Of a DNA stretch of 64,000 nucleotides, positions 41,507-49,642 are shown one piece after another. Location of the stretch: assembly GCA_016219545.1 (NCBI GenBank), contig JACRMH010000009.1, positions 17,403-81,402 on the forward strand. The letters run 5' to 3'. The DNA comes from Chloroflexota bacterium (GTDB lineage Bacteria > Chloroflexota > Anaerolineae > Anaerolineales > Villigracilaceae). The notes beneath the pieces were generated by a model. It was not told the DNA's origin. It saw only the letters and a list, made by a program, of their open reading frames with translations, and did not search any database. Each line of letters starts with the position of its first letter. Within the stretch, counting starts at the first letter, position 1. The position numbers and the translations under genes were made by a program.

Positions 41507-41626
41507 TGTCACACCGCACTTGCACGCGGGGTAAGTATTGCGAGGGTGCTCTTGTTTTTTGCCCGAAGCAATCTTCAACAAGCGGGAGATTGCTTCGTTC
41601 GCAACGAACGCTCACTCGCAACGACA
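41507..41626. repeat. Family A inverted repeat
   Basis: TGTCACACCGCACTTGC ... CGAAGCAATCTTC ... GGGAGATTGCTTCG ... CTCGCAACGACA, about 120 bases in the gap upstream of prfA. Related to 9914-10011 and 52148-52242. Confidence 0.65.
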
Positions 41627-41645
41627 TCATTAAATTTTTACGAAA

Positions 41646-41672
41646 TAAAGCGCGGCACAAAGGCCGCGCGTG
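41646..41672 (-). terminator. Terminator after small membrane protein gene
   Basis: Minus strand GCGCGGC-CTTTGT-GCCGCGC followed by TTTATTT. Confidence 0.75.
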
Positions 41673-41695
41673 AAGGCAAATCGAATTAAAGTACG

Positions 41696-41821
41696 CTAGA
41701 AATTTGTAACTGCCGAAAGCACCATTGAAACGATCAGGATGACCGCAAACACAGCGAAGAGGATCTGCGCCGAGCGGTTGGATTTGGGTTGTTTTTTGTT
41801 CTTTGAAATTTTTCCGTTCAT
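41696..41821 (-). CDS. Very small single-helix membrane protein
   Basis: 41 residues. A basic N-terminus (NGKISKNKKQPKSNRSAQ) precedes one membrane helix (ILFAVFAVILIVSMVLSAV). It begins 11 bases after the receiver protein gene and ends before a good terminator, so it is probably the last gene of the uvrC transcript. No family is recognised; small proteins of this shape are often accessory subunits. The ribosome binding site is weak (GTGAGTAG). Confidence 0.6.
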   Translation of the reverse strand: MNGKISKNKKQPKSNRSAQILFAVFAVILIVSMVLSAVTNF

Positions 41822-41832
41822 TTTCTACTCAC

Positions 41833-42210
41833 TTATAGGATATGTTTGTAAAAGGCTTGAGACATTACCTTTTCAAGTTCTTCAATTGTAACAGGCTTCA
41901 TCACGTATCCGTCCGCGCCGATCTGCAGGGCCTTGTCCACGGTCACATCCGCGGCTTCGGAGGAAAGCATAATGATCGGCAGGTCCTTCCATTCATTACG
42001 GCGGCGCAGGAATTCCAGCAAATCCAGCCCGCTGACCTCCGGCATGTTAATGTCCAATATCATCATGTCCGGTCTGCCACCGGCAAGCAAGGCCTGTGCA
42101 GCAAGGCGCGCATGAAGGAAATGCTTTGTTTCGCATTCCAGCAATTGCAGCATCAGACTGACTGCGTGCCCCATCTCATGGTCATCATCTACGATCCAGA
42201 CTTTTTTCAT
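41833..42210 (-). CDS. Stand-alone receiver-domain response regulator
   Basis: 125 residues, a CheY-like receiver domain only. Acidic pocket VDDDHE, phospho-acceptor D53 in MMILDINMP, conserved Ser/Lys in MLSSEA and YVMKPVTIEEL. No output domain, so it acts by protein contact. The start overlaps the uvrC stop by four bases (ATGA). Its kinase is not nearby. Why it is coupled to uvrC is unknown; a role in DNA damage signalling would be speculation. Confidence 0.88.
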   Translation of the reverse strand: MKKVWIVDDDHEMGHAVSLMLQLLECETKHFLHARLAAQALLAGGRPDMMILDINMPEVSGLDLLEFLRRRNEWKDLPIIMLSSEAADVTVDKALQIGADGYVMKPVTIEELEKVMSQAFYKHIL

Positions 42211-44084
42211 TCCAAATGCGCCTTAATACTTTCCGCCGCGCTGGTGTTCATGCCTTTCACGGCAGACAACTCTTCAACGCTGGCTTGCTTAATCTTATCC
42301 ATAGAACCGAAATGTTTCAAGAGTGCTTTCCGGCGCGCAGGACCAATACTTGGAATTGAATCCAACTGCGAAGCAAGTCCCTGTTTCGAGCGGCGTGCGC
42401 GATGCGCCGTGATTCCAAATCTATGCGCCTCATCGCGGATCCTCTGCACAAGGTAAAGTCCCTGCGAATGACGCGGCAGGATCAACGGCTGGCTATTATA
42501 AGGGAAGAAAATTTCCTCTTCCTGTTTCGCCAATCCAACCACAGGCACTTTATTGAACAGGTCAAATTGCTCGAGGACTTTGACTACGCGGCCGAGTTGA
42601 CCTTTGCCGCCATCAATAATGATCAAGTCTGGGAGGAAGGAAAAAGACGCGTCTTTTTTCGCACCTGGATTTGATTCGGTTTCTTCGGCAGACCGCCACC
42701 TTTTGAATCTGCGCATCAGCATTTCTTCCATGGACGCAAAATCGTCGGGTGCGCCGATGCTGGTGCTGTCAATGTTGAATTTTCTATAAAGGTTCTTGGC
42801 GGGTGTTCCCTGCTCGAACACGATCATCGCGCCGACAGTTGCCACGCCCTGCGTATGGCTGACATCATAACATTCAATGCGGTTGGGCGGCGCGGACAAT
42901 TGCAAAGCAGTTTGCAATTCAGCAAGTGCCGTTTCTTGTTTGTGGGCATCCGCCTGCCATTGAGCGCGTAACGCCTGCAAGGTTTCAGAGGCGTTCTCTG
43001 CGGCCATCTCAACCAGTTCATGCGGCTGACCGTCCTTCGGCACGAACAACTCCACCTTCTTCCCGCCGCGTTTGGACTTGAGCCATTGGCTGATGATGCT
43101 GGCTTCTTCCATCTTTATTTCTTCCGGGATCATCACCTGCTCGGGGATATTCGCGGCTTCCGTATAGAACTGCTTGACGAATTCCGTCATCACTTCCTGA
43201 TTATTTGTGTCTTCGGTGCCTTCGAGAATGAAGTACTCGCGTCCGATCAACTTGCCGCCGCGAATGAAGAAGATCTGCACACAAGCCTCACCATCTGAAC
43301 GCGCCATGGCAAGAACATCCGAGTCTTTGTAATCGGTGGCGAAGACAATTTTCTGCCGCTCAATAATTGAACTGACAGCCTTCAATTGGTCACGCAATGC
43401 AGCGGCCTTTTCAAAACGCATTTCATCGGATGCTTTTTGCATTTGCATCTGCAAATGATCGACAATGTTTTCACTGTGTCCGCTGAGGAACTCCATCAGG
43501 TCGGAGATCATTTGGCGGTATCCTGTCTGAGAGACCGCCCCAATACAGGGGGCAGTACACAGCTTGATGTCAAGATAAAGACACGCGCGCTTGTCGAGGC
43601 CGGTAATCTCACGGTCACATGTCAGGTAGGGGAAGATTCGGCGTAGCGCTTCAAGCGTTTGATAGACTGCCCATGCTGAAGTGTAAGGACCGAAATAGCG
43701 CGAGCCGTCCTCATCCATTTGCCGCGTGACGGTCACTTTGGGGAAAGGTTCGTTCCAGTGGATTTTTATGTAGGGATAACGCTTGTCATCTTTAAGGCGA
43801 ATATTGTATTTGGGGCGGTGCTTTTTGATGAGGTTCATCTCAAGGATGAGCGCCTCTAGCTCCGAGCCGACCACGATCCATTCAATGTCCACGATGTCGC
43901 GTACCAGCCGGCGGGTCTTGGCATCGTGACTCGAGTCTGAATGGAAATAAGACCGCACACGGTTCTTCAGGCTGATGGCTTTGCCGACGTAAATGATCGT
44001 CCCCTCAGCGTTGTGGTAGATATAACAGCCCGGTTTGGCGGGCAGTGTGGCAAGGATACCTTGCAGTTTCTCAGAGATTTCCAT
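42207..44084 (-). CDS. uvrC: UvrC, excinuclease ABC subunit C
   Basis: 625 residues; makes both incisions in nucleotide excision repair. In order: GIY-YIG nuclease domain (GCYIYHNAEGTIIYVGKA near 20-40), the cysteine region CDREITGLDKRACLYLDIKLCTAPC, the UVR motif around residue 210 that binds UvrB, the RNase H-like nuclease (DVSHTQG, LIIDGGKGQL) and a C-terminal helix-hairpin-helix pair (SIPSIGPARRKALLKHFGS). All parts are intact and length is normal. Confidence 0.96.
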   Translation of the reverse strand: MEISEKLQGILATLPAKPGCYIYHNAEGTIIYVGKAISLKNRVRSYFHSDSSHDAKTRRLVRDIVDIEWIVVGSELEALILEMNLIKKHRPKYNIRLKDDKRYPYIKIHWNEPFPKVTVTRQMDEDGSRYFGPYTSAWAVYQTLEALRRIFPYLTCDREITGLDKRACLYLDIKLCTAPCIGAVSQTGYRQMISDLMEFLSGHSENIVDHLQMQMQKASDEMRFEKAAALRDQLKAVSSIIERQKIVFATDYKDSDVLAMARSDGEACVQIFFIRGGKLIGREYFILEGTEDTNNQEVMTEFVKQFYTEAANIPEQVMIPEEIKMEEASIISQWLKSKRGGKKVELFVPKDGQPHELVEMAAENASETLQALRAQWQADAHKQETALAELQTALQLSAPPNRIECYDVSHTQGVATVGAMIVFEQGTPAKNLYRKFNIDSTSIGAPDDFASMEEMLMRRFKRWRSAEETESNPGAKKDASFSFLPDLIIIDGGKGQLGRVVKVLEQFDLFNKVPVVGLAKQEEEIFFPYNSQPLILPRHSQGLYLVQRIRDEAHRFGITAHRARRSKQGLASQLDSIPSIGPARRKALLKHFGSMDKIKQASVEELSAVKGMNTSAAESIKAHLE

Positions 44085-44120
44085 CGCGGGGCAATTCTAA
44101 TATGGATTTTGATTAATTAT

Positions 44121-44151
44121 TGTAGGGGCGACCCAATGGGTCGCCCCTACA
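44121..44151. repeat. GTAGGGGCGACCC palindrome supplying a stop codon
   Basis: TGTAGGGGCGACCCA/TGGGTCGCCCCTACA, a perfect 15-bp inverted repeat in the uvrC upstream gap. On the minus strand its TAG is the stop of the GNAT-like gene ending at 44147. Confidence 0.8.
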
Positions 44152-45265
44152 ACAGAATCCTCTTTTTATAAAAGCGATAACGCTTATAAACTTCCGCGCC
44201 CATGTGATGGGCGAGATCATAGGTATCAGGGTTGTCCTCTCCTGTCAGAGACAAGTCCGCCCATTCATATCCCTTCGCGATGGCACGCTGTGCCATTTCA
44301 GCGAATAATAGAATGGCCGCGCCTGTATCCCAATATTCAGGCAGGACAGCCACACTCTTGACCGAAAGACATTTTGGTTTCAAGTTTTTGTATCTCAAAG
44401 CGCGGACATAATCCCACGGATAGCGCAGACCATTGAGGTGGATCAATATTTCGTTCAAGTTTTGAATGGCAGGGAACCAGCCAACAGATTTTCCATCGGC
44501 TTCAACGAAGAGCACAAGATCAGGGTCAGCCAAATCTTTGAGCGGAAGCATCATTGCTGAAATGGCTTCAAGAGTATATGGCACATATCCATCCAAATGT
44601 TCCAAGGCACGGTTTTGCAAAAGCAAGACCCGCTCCAGCTCATCGTTCAGGTCGTTCATGTTCACAGTGCGGATGGTGAAATTCTTACGCTTCCGCACCA
44701 CTTCAGCCAGCCGATATAACCTTTGTATCTTTGGGTTGTTTGGGTCGAGCTTGGCTGCGTAAGCCAAGCCATCGTCATGGCGTTTTCCGAATCTGAAGCG
44801 CTCGAAGAAACCGCCATAGTAAGGCGGGTTATGTCCGCACAACACCACGGGCGGACGGTCATATCCTTCAACGAGAATCCCGCGCGCATCTTCACGGTCA
44901 AGGTTATATGTGCCGCAAACCATCATCAGTTCATGCCCGCGCGCCCAAGATTCGGCGTGTTTGAACATCGCTTCGGCGACCGTGTAATCATCAATACATT
45001 CAAAAAATCCAATCGAACACTCAGTTGGGTCGCCGCCGATTTCATGGGAACAACAAATAGTTCCGGCAGGCTGTCCATCTTTCCACGCGATGAAAAAGTC
45101 AGCGTAGCCGCTCTTGAAGAACGCGCCCGTCTTCGGGTCAGTGGCTTTGATGCGCTCCGACAAAATAGGCGGAACCCAAAGCGGATCATCTCTATAGATG
45201 CGCCACGGAAATGTTAAAAAGATATGTTTATCACGACCTGAATTTGCTGGACGGATTTCGATCAT
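44147..45265 (-). CDS. GNAT-fold protein, YghO-like
   Basis: 372 residues. The N-terminal segment FPWRIYRDDPLWVPPILSERIK with DPKTGAFFKSGYADFFIAWKDG is characteristic of the conserved YghO-type family, which contains a GNAT-like fold in its second half (about 270-360, SVAVLPEYWDTGAAILLFAEMA). The biochemical function is not established. The last codons and stop lie in a palindromic repeat, so the original C-terminus may have been a few residues different. Confidence 0.7.
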   Translation of the reverse strand: MIEIRPANSGRDKHIFLTFPWRIYRDDPLWVPPILSERIKATDPKTGAFFKSGYADFFIAWKDGQPAGTICCSHEIGGDPTECSIGFFECIDDYTVAEAMFKHAESWARGHELMMVCGTYNLDREDARGILVEGYDRPPVVLCGHNPPYYGGFFERFRFGKRHDDGLAYAAKLDPNNPKIQRLYRLAEVVRKRKNFTIRTVNMNDLNDELERVLLLQNRALEHLDGYVPYTLEAISAMMLPLKDLADPDLVLFVEADGKSVGWFPAIQNLNEILIHLNGLRYPWDYVRALRYKNLKPKCLSVKSVAVLPEYWDTGAAILLFAEMAQRAIAKGYEWADLSLTGEDNPDTYDLAHHMGAEVYKRYRFYKKRILL

Positions 45266-45267
45266 AC

Positions 45268-45330
45268 AAGTTCCTCAGCCACAGAGTCACCGAAAATCTC
45301 AAAACTCCGTGACTCTGTGGCAAGTATTTA
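45268..45330. repeat. Inverted repeat between two minus-strand genes
   Basis: CCACAGAGTCAC ... GTGACTCTGTGG, arms about 14 bp. It may terminate transcription of the transporter gene or be another palindromic repeat. Confidence 0.5.
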
Positions 45331-45333
45331 AAC

Positions 45334-46695
45334 TTAAGATTTTTCTTTCGCTTCGCGCCGCGCTTTGAGTTGATCAGTGATCTCTTTATAGTTTTCACGC
45401 CCAAGCGGGAAAAGCAAAGTGAACAGAATGCCCATGCACAAAGTAAAAGCAGGGATCGGTCCCGCGACCATGCGGATTCCAAAGATGGCGCTGGCAGGCT
45501 GTGATGTGCTATTAGACATATATCCGCTGGCTTGCAAGATCAGCAAGGCCCCCGGCACAGCAATGGAGGATGCGATTTTCTGAGCCAATGTGATCAGACT
45601 ATAGAACATGCCTTCCTGACGCTCACCCGTTTTCCATTCTCCATATTCAATCGCATCCGGGATGATGGCCCACGGCATGACGTGCATGGCTGAAACGCCA
45701 ATTCCCGCCAGAACACACAGCACCATGATGAAGGTCATGCCGGTTTGGGCTGTCAATGAAGATAAGATCAACAGGACGACAGCCAGAAATGCGATGCCAC
45801 TGATATATGCCCAGCGCTTATTGAACTTGTGCGAGATCCATTCCCACAACGGCAGGGCAAGCATCGCCACGACAAAGATGGTTGCCATGATCATGTCACT
45901 TTGCGCCTCGCGCAGAACAACGTATTTGACGTAATAAAGCAAAATCACCTGAATAATGCTCATCGTCACGCCGTTGAAAAGGAACATGGTCAGCCCAAAA
46001 ACAAAGGGTTTATTCTGCCACGTCATCTTTATGGAATCTCTTACGCCGACAGTTGGTTCTTTGTTCATAAACTCAGGGCGTTCGCGTGTGCCGAAGAAAA
46101 CTAATAACAATGGCAATGCAGAAACGATCCCAAATAATGCGCCCATCATCAATACGCGACCGGCATGTTCAGGATGAAATCCATTCACCACCCAAAGCGG
46201 AAGCGTGAACGCCAGCAAACTTCCCAAAATGGAAAAGAACATGCGCGTGGAGGTCAACCCGGTGCGTTCATCATAGTCATCGGTAAGTTCGGGAGTTAGC
46301 GCAAAGTAGGGCATGTAAACGAAGGTCGCGGCAGTGTCATAAAGCGCAAAGACAATGGAATAATAGACCGCCAGCGCAACCGAACTTTCGAGCGGCGGCT
46401 TCCACCACAACAATGTAAATGTGAGGGCAAATGGCAACGCGCCAAAAAGAAGAAATGGACGCCTTCTCCCCCAGCGTGTATGAGTGCGGTCCGAAATATA
46501 TCCAACAAGGGGGTCGTTCACATAATCCCAAGTGCTTCCCACGAAGATCGCAATCGCGGCAATGGCTGGTTTCACCCCCACAACATCCGTCAAAAAAAGT
46601 GCAAAGTACACATTCAAAATCGTATTGGTCAGGCTGAAACCCAGATCACCCGAACCATAAAGCCATTTATCGCGGCGGGACAACTTATTGGTCAT
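45334..46695 (-). CDS. GPH-family sugar:cation symporter
   Basis: 453 residues with about 12 membrane helices. The N-terminus KLSRRDKWLYGSGDLGFSL and loop GSTWDYVNDPLVGYISDRTHTRWGRRRPFLL are signatures of the glycoside-pentoside-hexuronide symporters (MelB/YicJ type). It should import a glycoside or sugar acid with a cation. No glycosidase gene lies next to it, so the substrate cannot be inferred. AGGA lies upstream of the start. Confidence 0.9.
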   Translation of the reverse strand: MTNKLSRRDKWLYGSGDLGFSLTNTILNVYFALFLTDVVGVKPAIAAIAIFVGSTWDYVNDPLVGYISDRTHTRWGRRRPFLLFGALPFALTFTLLWWKPPLESSVALAVYYSIVFALYDTAATFVYMPYFALTPELTDDYDERTGLTSTRMFFSILGSLLAFTLPLWVVNGFHPEHAGRVLMMGALFGIVSALPLLLVFFGTRERPEFMNKEPTVGVRDSIKMTWQNKPFVFGLTMFLFNGVTMSIIQVILLYYVKYVVLREAQSDMIMATIFVVAMLALPLWEWISHKFNKRWAYISGIAFLAVVLLILSSLTAQTGMTFIMVLCVLAGIGVSAMHVMPWAIIPDAIEYGEWKTGERQEGMFYSLITLAQKIASSIAVPGALLILQASGYMSNSTSQPASAIFGIRMVAGPIPAFTLCMGILFTLLFPLGRENYKEITDQLKARREAKEKS

Positions 46696-46764
46696 GAAAG
46701 TCCTCCAGGGGAATGAAGTTGTATCGCTTTATAGAACACCCGCATGGTTGAAACGCAACGCCAA

Positions 46765-47832
46765 TTATTCAGGCAATTCGATGATGAAGGTCGTGCCCTC
46801 GTTCACTTTGCTTTGTACTTCAATCGTCCCGTGATGCGCGAGGATGAGTTGCTTTGCGATGGCGAGTCCGAGTCCGCTGTTCGTACGCTCAGTTCTGGAT
46901 TTACTGCCGCGCCAGAATCTGTCGAAGATAAAAGGCAGGTCCTCCGCGGGGATACCTTGACCTGTATCTTTGATGACGAGTCTTACCCCGCCGGTTATTG
47001 ATTCAGTTTCAAGAGAAATTGTCCCGCCTTTAGGTGTGTGACGGATGGCATTCGAAATTAAATTGGACAGCACTTGATTCAACCTGTCATAGTCTGCGTT
47101 GATCTCTTTCGAGGCGTCGTCAACTTTTGATTGCAAGTCAATGCCGAGGGACGCGGCTTGGGAGGAAAAACTCGAAGTGAGATCAGCCAACAGGTCAGCA
47201 AGCAGGAAGCGGGTAGGATGAAGCGGAAGTTGTCCCGCTTCCGCAAGGGAGAGAGTCTGCAAGTCATTCACGAGCCGCGAAAGCAGTTTGGTTTCATCCA
47301 ATGTATTGTTGATATGTTCGGAACTTGGCTGATACACGCCGTCAATAATTCCTTCGAGATTACCTTGAATGATATGGAGCGGCGTGCGAAGTTCGTGCGC
47401 AATATCGGCGGTGAGGTTGCGGCGCTGCTGCTCAGCGCGTTCAAGTTCGGCGATCATGCGGTTGAAGCGCTTGTTCAATTCGCTGTACATGTCCGAATCG
47501 TTCTCTGGAACGCGCACACTGAGATCACCTTCGGCGACTGAGTCGATGGCGTTGAAGATCCGTTGCAGTGGTTTACCAAAACGCCGGTAAAGGTTGGAAA
47601 GAATGACGACCGCGATGAAGACCGCAATAATGGGAGCGCCGCAAAATAGCAGCCACCAGTTCTTTACCCCGGTATATTCTGTAAAGATCACATACAAGAA
47701 AGCGGCCGTGCCGCCAATAAAAAGCAGCATAATGCCGAAGAAGAAAAACAAAAATGGAAAAAACCGACGACCACCGCGCCAGCGGCGTTGAAGGCGGGGT
47801 GGGATGTGAGGGTTTTCGTGATCGTTAAACAT
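46765..47832 (-). CDS. Sensor histidine kinase, BaeS/CpxA-like
   Basis: 355 residues. Two membrane helices (about 25-55 and 62-85) with a very short external loop, then HAMP (about 85-140), HisKA with ADIAHELRTPLHII (acceptor near 147), and the ATPase domain with NLISNAIRHTPKGG, DTGQGIP and NSGLGLAIAK. The tiny external loop suggests sensing within the membrane or of a cytoplasmic cue. Its partner regulator is encoded 35 bases upstream. Confidence 0.9.
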   Translation of the reverse strand: MFNDHENPHIPPRLQRRWRGGRRFFPFLFFFFGIMLLFIGGTAAFLYVIFTEYTGVKNWWLLFCGAPIIAVFIAVVILSNLYRRFGKPLQRIFNAIDSVAEGDLSVRVPENDSDMYSELNKRFNRMIAELERAEQQRRNLTADIAHELRTPLHIIQGNLEGIIDGVYQPSSEHINNTLDETKLLSRLVNDLQTLSLAEAGQLPLHPTRFLLADLLADLTSSFSSQAASLGIDLQSKVDDASKEINADYDRLNQVLSNLISNAIRHTPKGGTISLETESITGGVRLVIKDTGQGIPAEDLPFIFDRFWRGSKSRTERTNSGLGLAIAKQLILAHHGTIEVQSKVNEGTTFIIELPE

Positions 47833-47867
47833 GATAATGAGTCGAAGGGTGTCAGTGAAATTTCGGG

Positions 47868-48545
47868 TTAGGGTTCAATGAAACGATAGCCAATGCCGTA
47901 GACCGTTTCAATGGATGGGCTGCCTGATTCGGCCTCAAGTTTTTTACGGAGATTCTTGATGTGCGAATCCACACTGCGGTCTATGCTGGATGCGGCTCCA
48001 TGCAGGTCTTCAAGAAGTTGCTCGCGGGTAAGGGTTTGTCCCGGGCGGCTGGCAAGGATCACAAGCAATTTGAATTCGTTCGGCGTGAGTTTGATGGGAT
48101 TTCCATTGAATGTGACGGAATATCTTTCCGAGTTGATCTCGAGCGTGCCGATGCGAATGATGGACGGCGCTTTGATATCCCCACGTGTTCTGCGGAGAAG
48201 AGCGCGGACGCGGGCAACGAGAGCACGCGGTGAAAACGGTTTGGCGATGTAATCGTCCGCGCCAATCTCGAGGCCGGTGATCTGATCTACTTCTTCGGCG
48301 AGGGCAGTGAGCATGATGATGGGCACGTCACTTTCGCGGCGCAGGATCTTGCAGACTTCACGCCCGTCAATGTTGGGGAGCATGAGATCGAGGACGATGA
48401 GGTCTGGTTTTTCACGGCGGGCAGTTGTCAGCGCGGATTGACCGTCACCTGCGGTGAGCACGCGGTAGCCGTTCTTTTCAAGATAATCCCGCGCGAGGCG
48501 GGCAACCTTGGGTTCGTCATCTACGATGAGGATAAGTTCAGGCAT
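47868..48545 (-). CDS. OmpR-family response regulator
   Basis: 225 residues. Receiver with D53 in LIVLDLMLP and K in DDYIAKPFS; OmpR/PhoB winged helix with GAASSIDRSVDSHIKNLRKKLE and VYGIGYRF. It forms a two-component system with the downstream kinase. The target genes are unknown; no 11-bp Pho boxes were noticed here. Confidence 0.9.
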   Translation of the reverse strand: MPELILIVDDEPKVARLARDYLEKNGYRVLTAGDGQSALTTARREKPDLIVLDLMLPNIDGREVCKILRRESDVPIIMLTALAEEVDQITGLEIGADDYIAKPFSPRALVARVRALLRRTRGDIKAPSIIRIGTLEINSERYSVTFNGNPIKLTPNEFKLLVILASRPGQTLTREQLLEDLHGAASSIDRSVDSHIKNLRKKLEAESGSPSIETVYGIGYRFIEP

Positions 48546-48619
48546 GGGGAGAGCAAAAGGGAGAAAGGATGAAAGATGAAGGACACTTGCGCCGCACGCC
48601 AGTGCAGGTGTGAGGGATA

Positions 48620-48656
48620 AAACAGGAAAGAAAAAATAGATGTTTCTTTCCTGTTT
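48620..48656 (-). terminator. Terminator of the oxidoreductase/desulfurase unit
   Basis: Minus strand AAACAGGAAAGAAA-loop-TTTCTTTCCTGTTTT. It lies 19 bases after the stop of the oxidoreductase gene at 48675. Confidence 0.75.
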
Positions 48657-48674
48657 CTTATTTGCTATGTTTTG

Positions 48675-49637
48675 TTATTCCACAGTGATGATGACTTTTC
48701 CCCGAGCGTGTTCTTCTATAATGTAGCTGATGGCTTCAGCCGTCTTACTCAACGGGTAACATTTATCAATAACAGGGACCACTTTACCCGCTTCAAGAAG
48801 TTCTTGGAGAACCAGCAGGTCTTCTTTGCCTGATTTCGCCATTCCCATAAAAAAGTGTTTCTTGCTTCCGAGCCGCGAGATTACCGGCCCGAGGAGCAGC
48901 GCCGAAAAGACTTGCGCCAGCGGACCTCCCGCGACGACACAAATTCCCTGAGGGCTTAATGCCCTCCGATAATCCAGGATCGGATGGTTTCCGTTAACGG
49001 CCAGAATTAAGTCGTAACGCAATCCATTTTTAGTGAAATCTTCGCGTGTGTAATCAATGACGTAGTCAGCTCCGAATGAGCGCACCATGTCCAGGTTCCG
49101 CGTGCTGCATACGGCAGTCACTTCAGCGCCGTAGGATTTTGCGATCTGTACCGCAAATATCCCCACGCCGCCAGATGCCCCGTCAATGAGAACCTTCTGC
49201 CCCGGCTGAATCTTTCCTATATCACGAAGACCCTGCAAGGCGGTAAGCGCCGCCACAGGAACGGCTGCCGCTTCCTCAAACGATACATTGGCGGGTTTCA
49301 GTACGAGTTTGCTTTCACCATTACACGCATACTCGGCAAAGGCACCCGGGGCTACTCCGAATACCTCATCGCCTGGCTTAAACTCTGTGACACTGCTGCC
49401 AACCGCTTCAACAGTCCCTGCAATGTCCACACCCATCTGCGGATCTCTGGGTTTTCGAAGCCCACTTATTAAGCGGATGAAGATCGGCGACATTGTGAAG
49501 GGCCGCCAATCAAGTGCATTTACTGACGCCGCATGAACTTTCACCAGTACTTGATTCTCCTTGGGTGTAGGTTTTTCTACCTCTGTAAGTTGAAGAACAT
49601 CCGGGGGTCCGTATTCTGTGTATAAGATTGTTTTCAT
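48675..49637 (-). CDS. NAD(P)-dependent quinone-oxidoreductase-like medium-chain dehydrogenase
   Basis: 320 residues of the zinc-free MDR group. N-terminal GroES-like domain (PTPKENQVLVKVHAASVNALDWR), nucleotide fold GQKVLIDGASGGVGIFAVQIAKSYGAEVTAV, and C-terminal EEHARGKVIITVE. The zinc-binding cysteines are absent. Such enzymes reduce quinones or activated alkenes with NADPH; the substrate is unknown. It begins 5 bases after the cysteine desulfurase gene, so the two are one operon. Confidence 0.85.
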   Translation of the reverse strand: MKTILYTEYGPPDVLQLTEVEKPTPKENQVLVKVHAASVNALDWRPFTMSPIFIRLISGLRKPRDPQMGVDIAGTVEAVGSSVTEFKPGDEVFGVAPGAFAEYACNGESKLVLKPANVSFEEAAAVPVAALTALQGLRDIGKIQPGQKVLIDGASGGVGIFAVQIAKSYGAEVTAVCSTRNLDMVRSFGADYVIDYTREDFTKNGLRYDLILAVNGNHPILDYRRALSPQGICVVAGGPLAQVFSALLLGPVISRLGSKKHFFMGMAKSGKEDLLVLQELLEAGKVVPVIDKCYPLSKTAEAISYIIEEHARGKVIITVE

Positions 49638-49642
49638 AGGTA

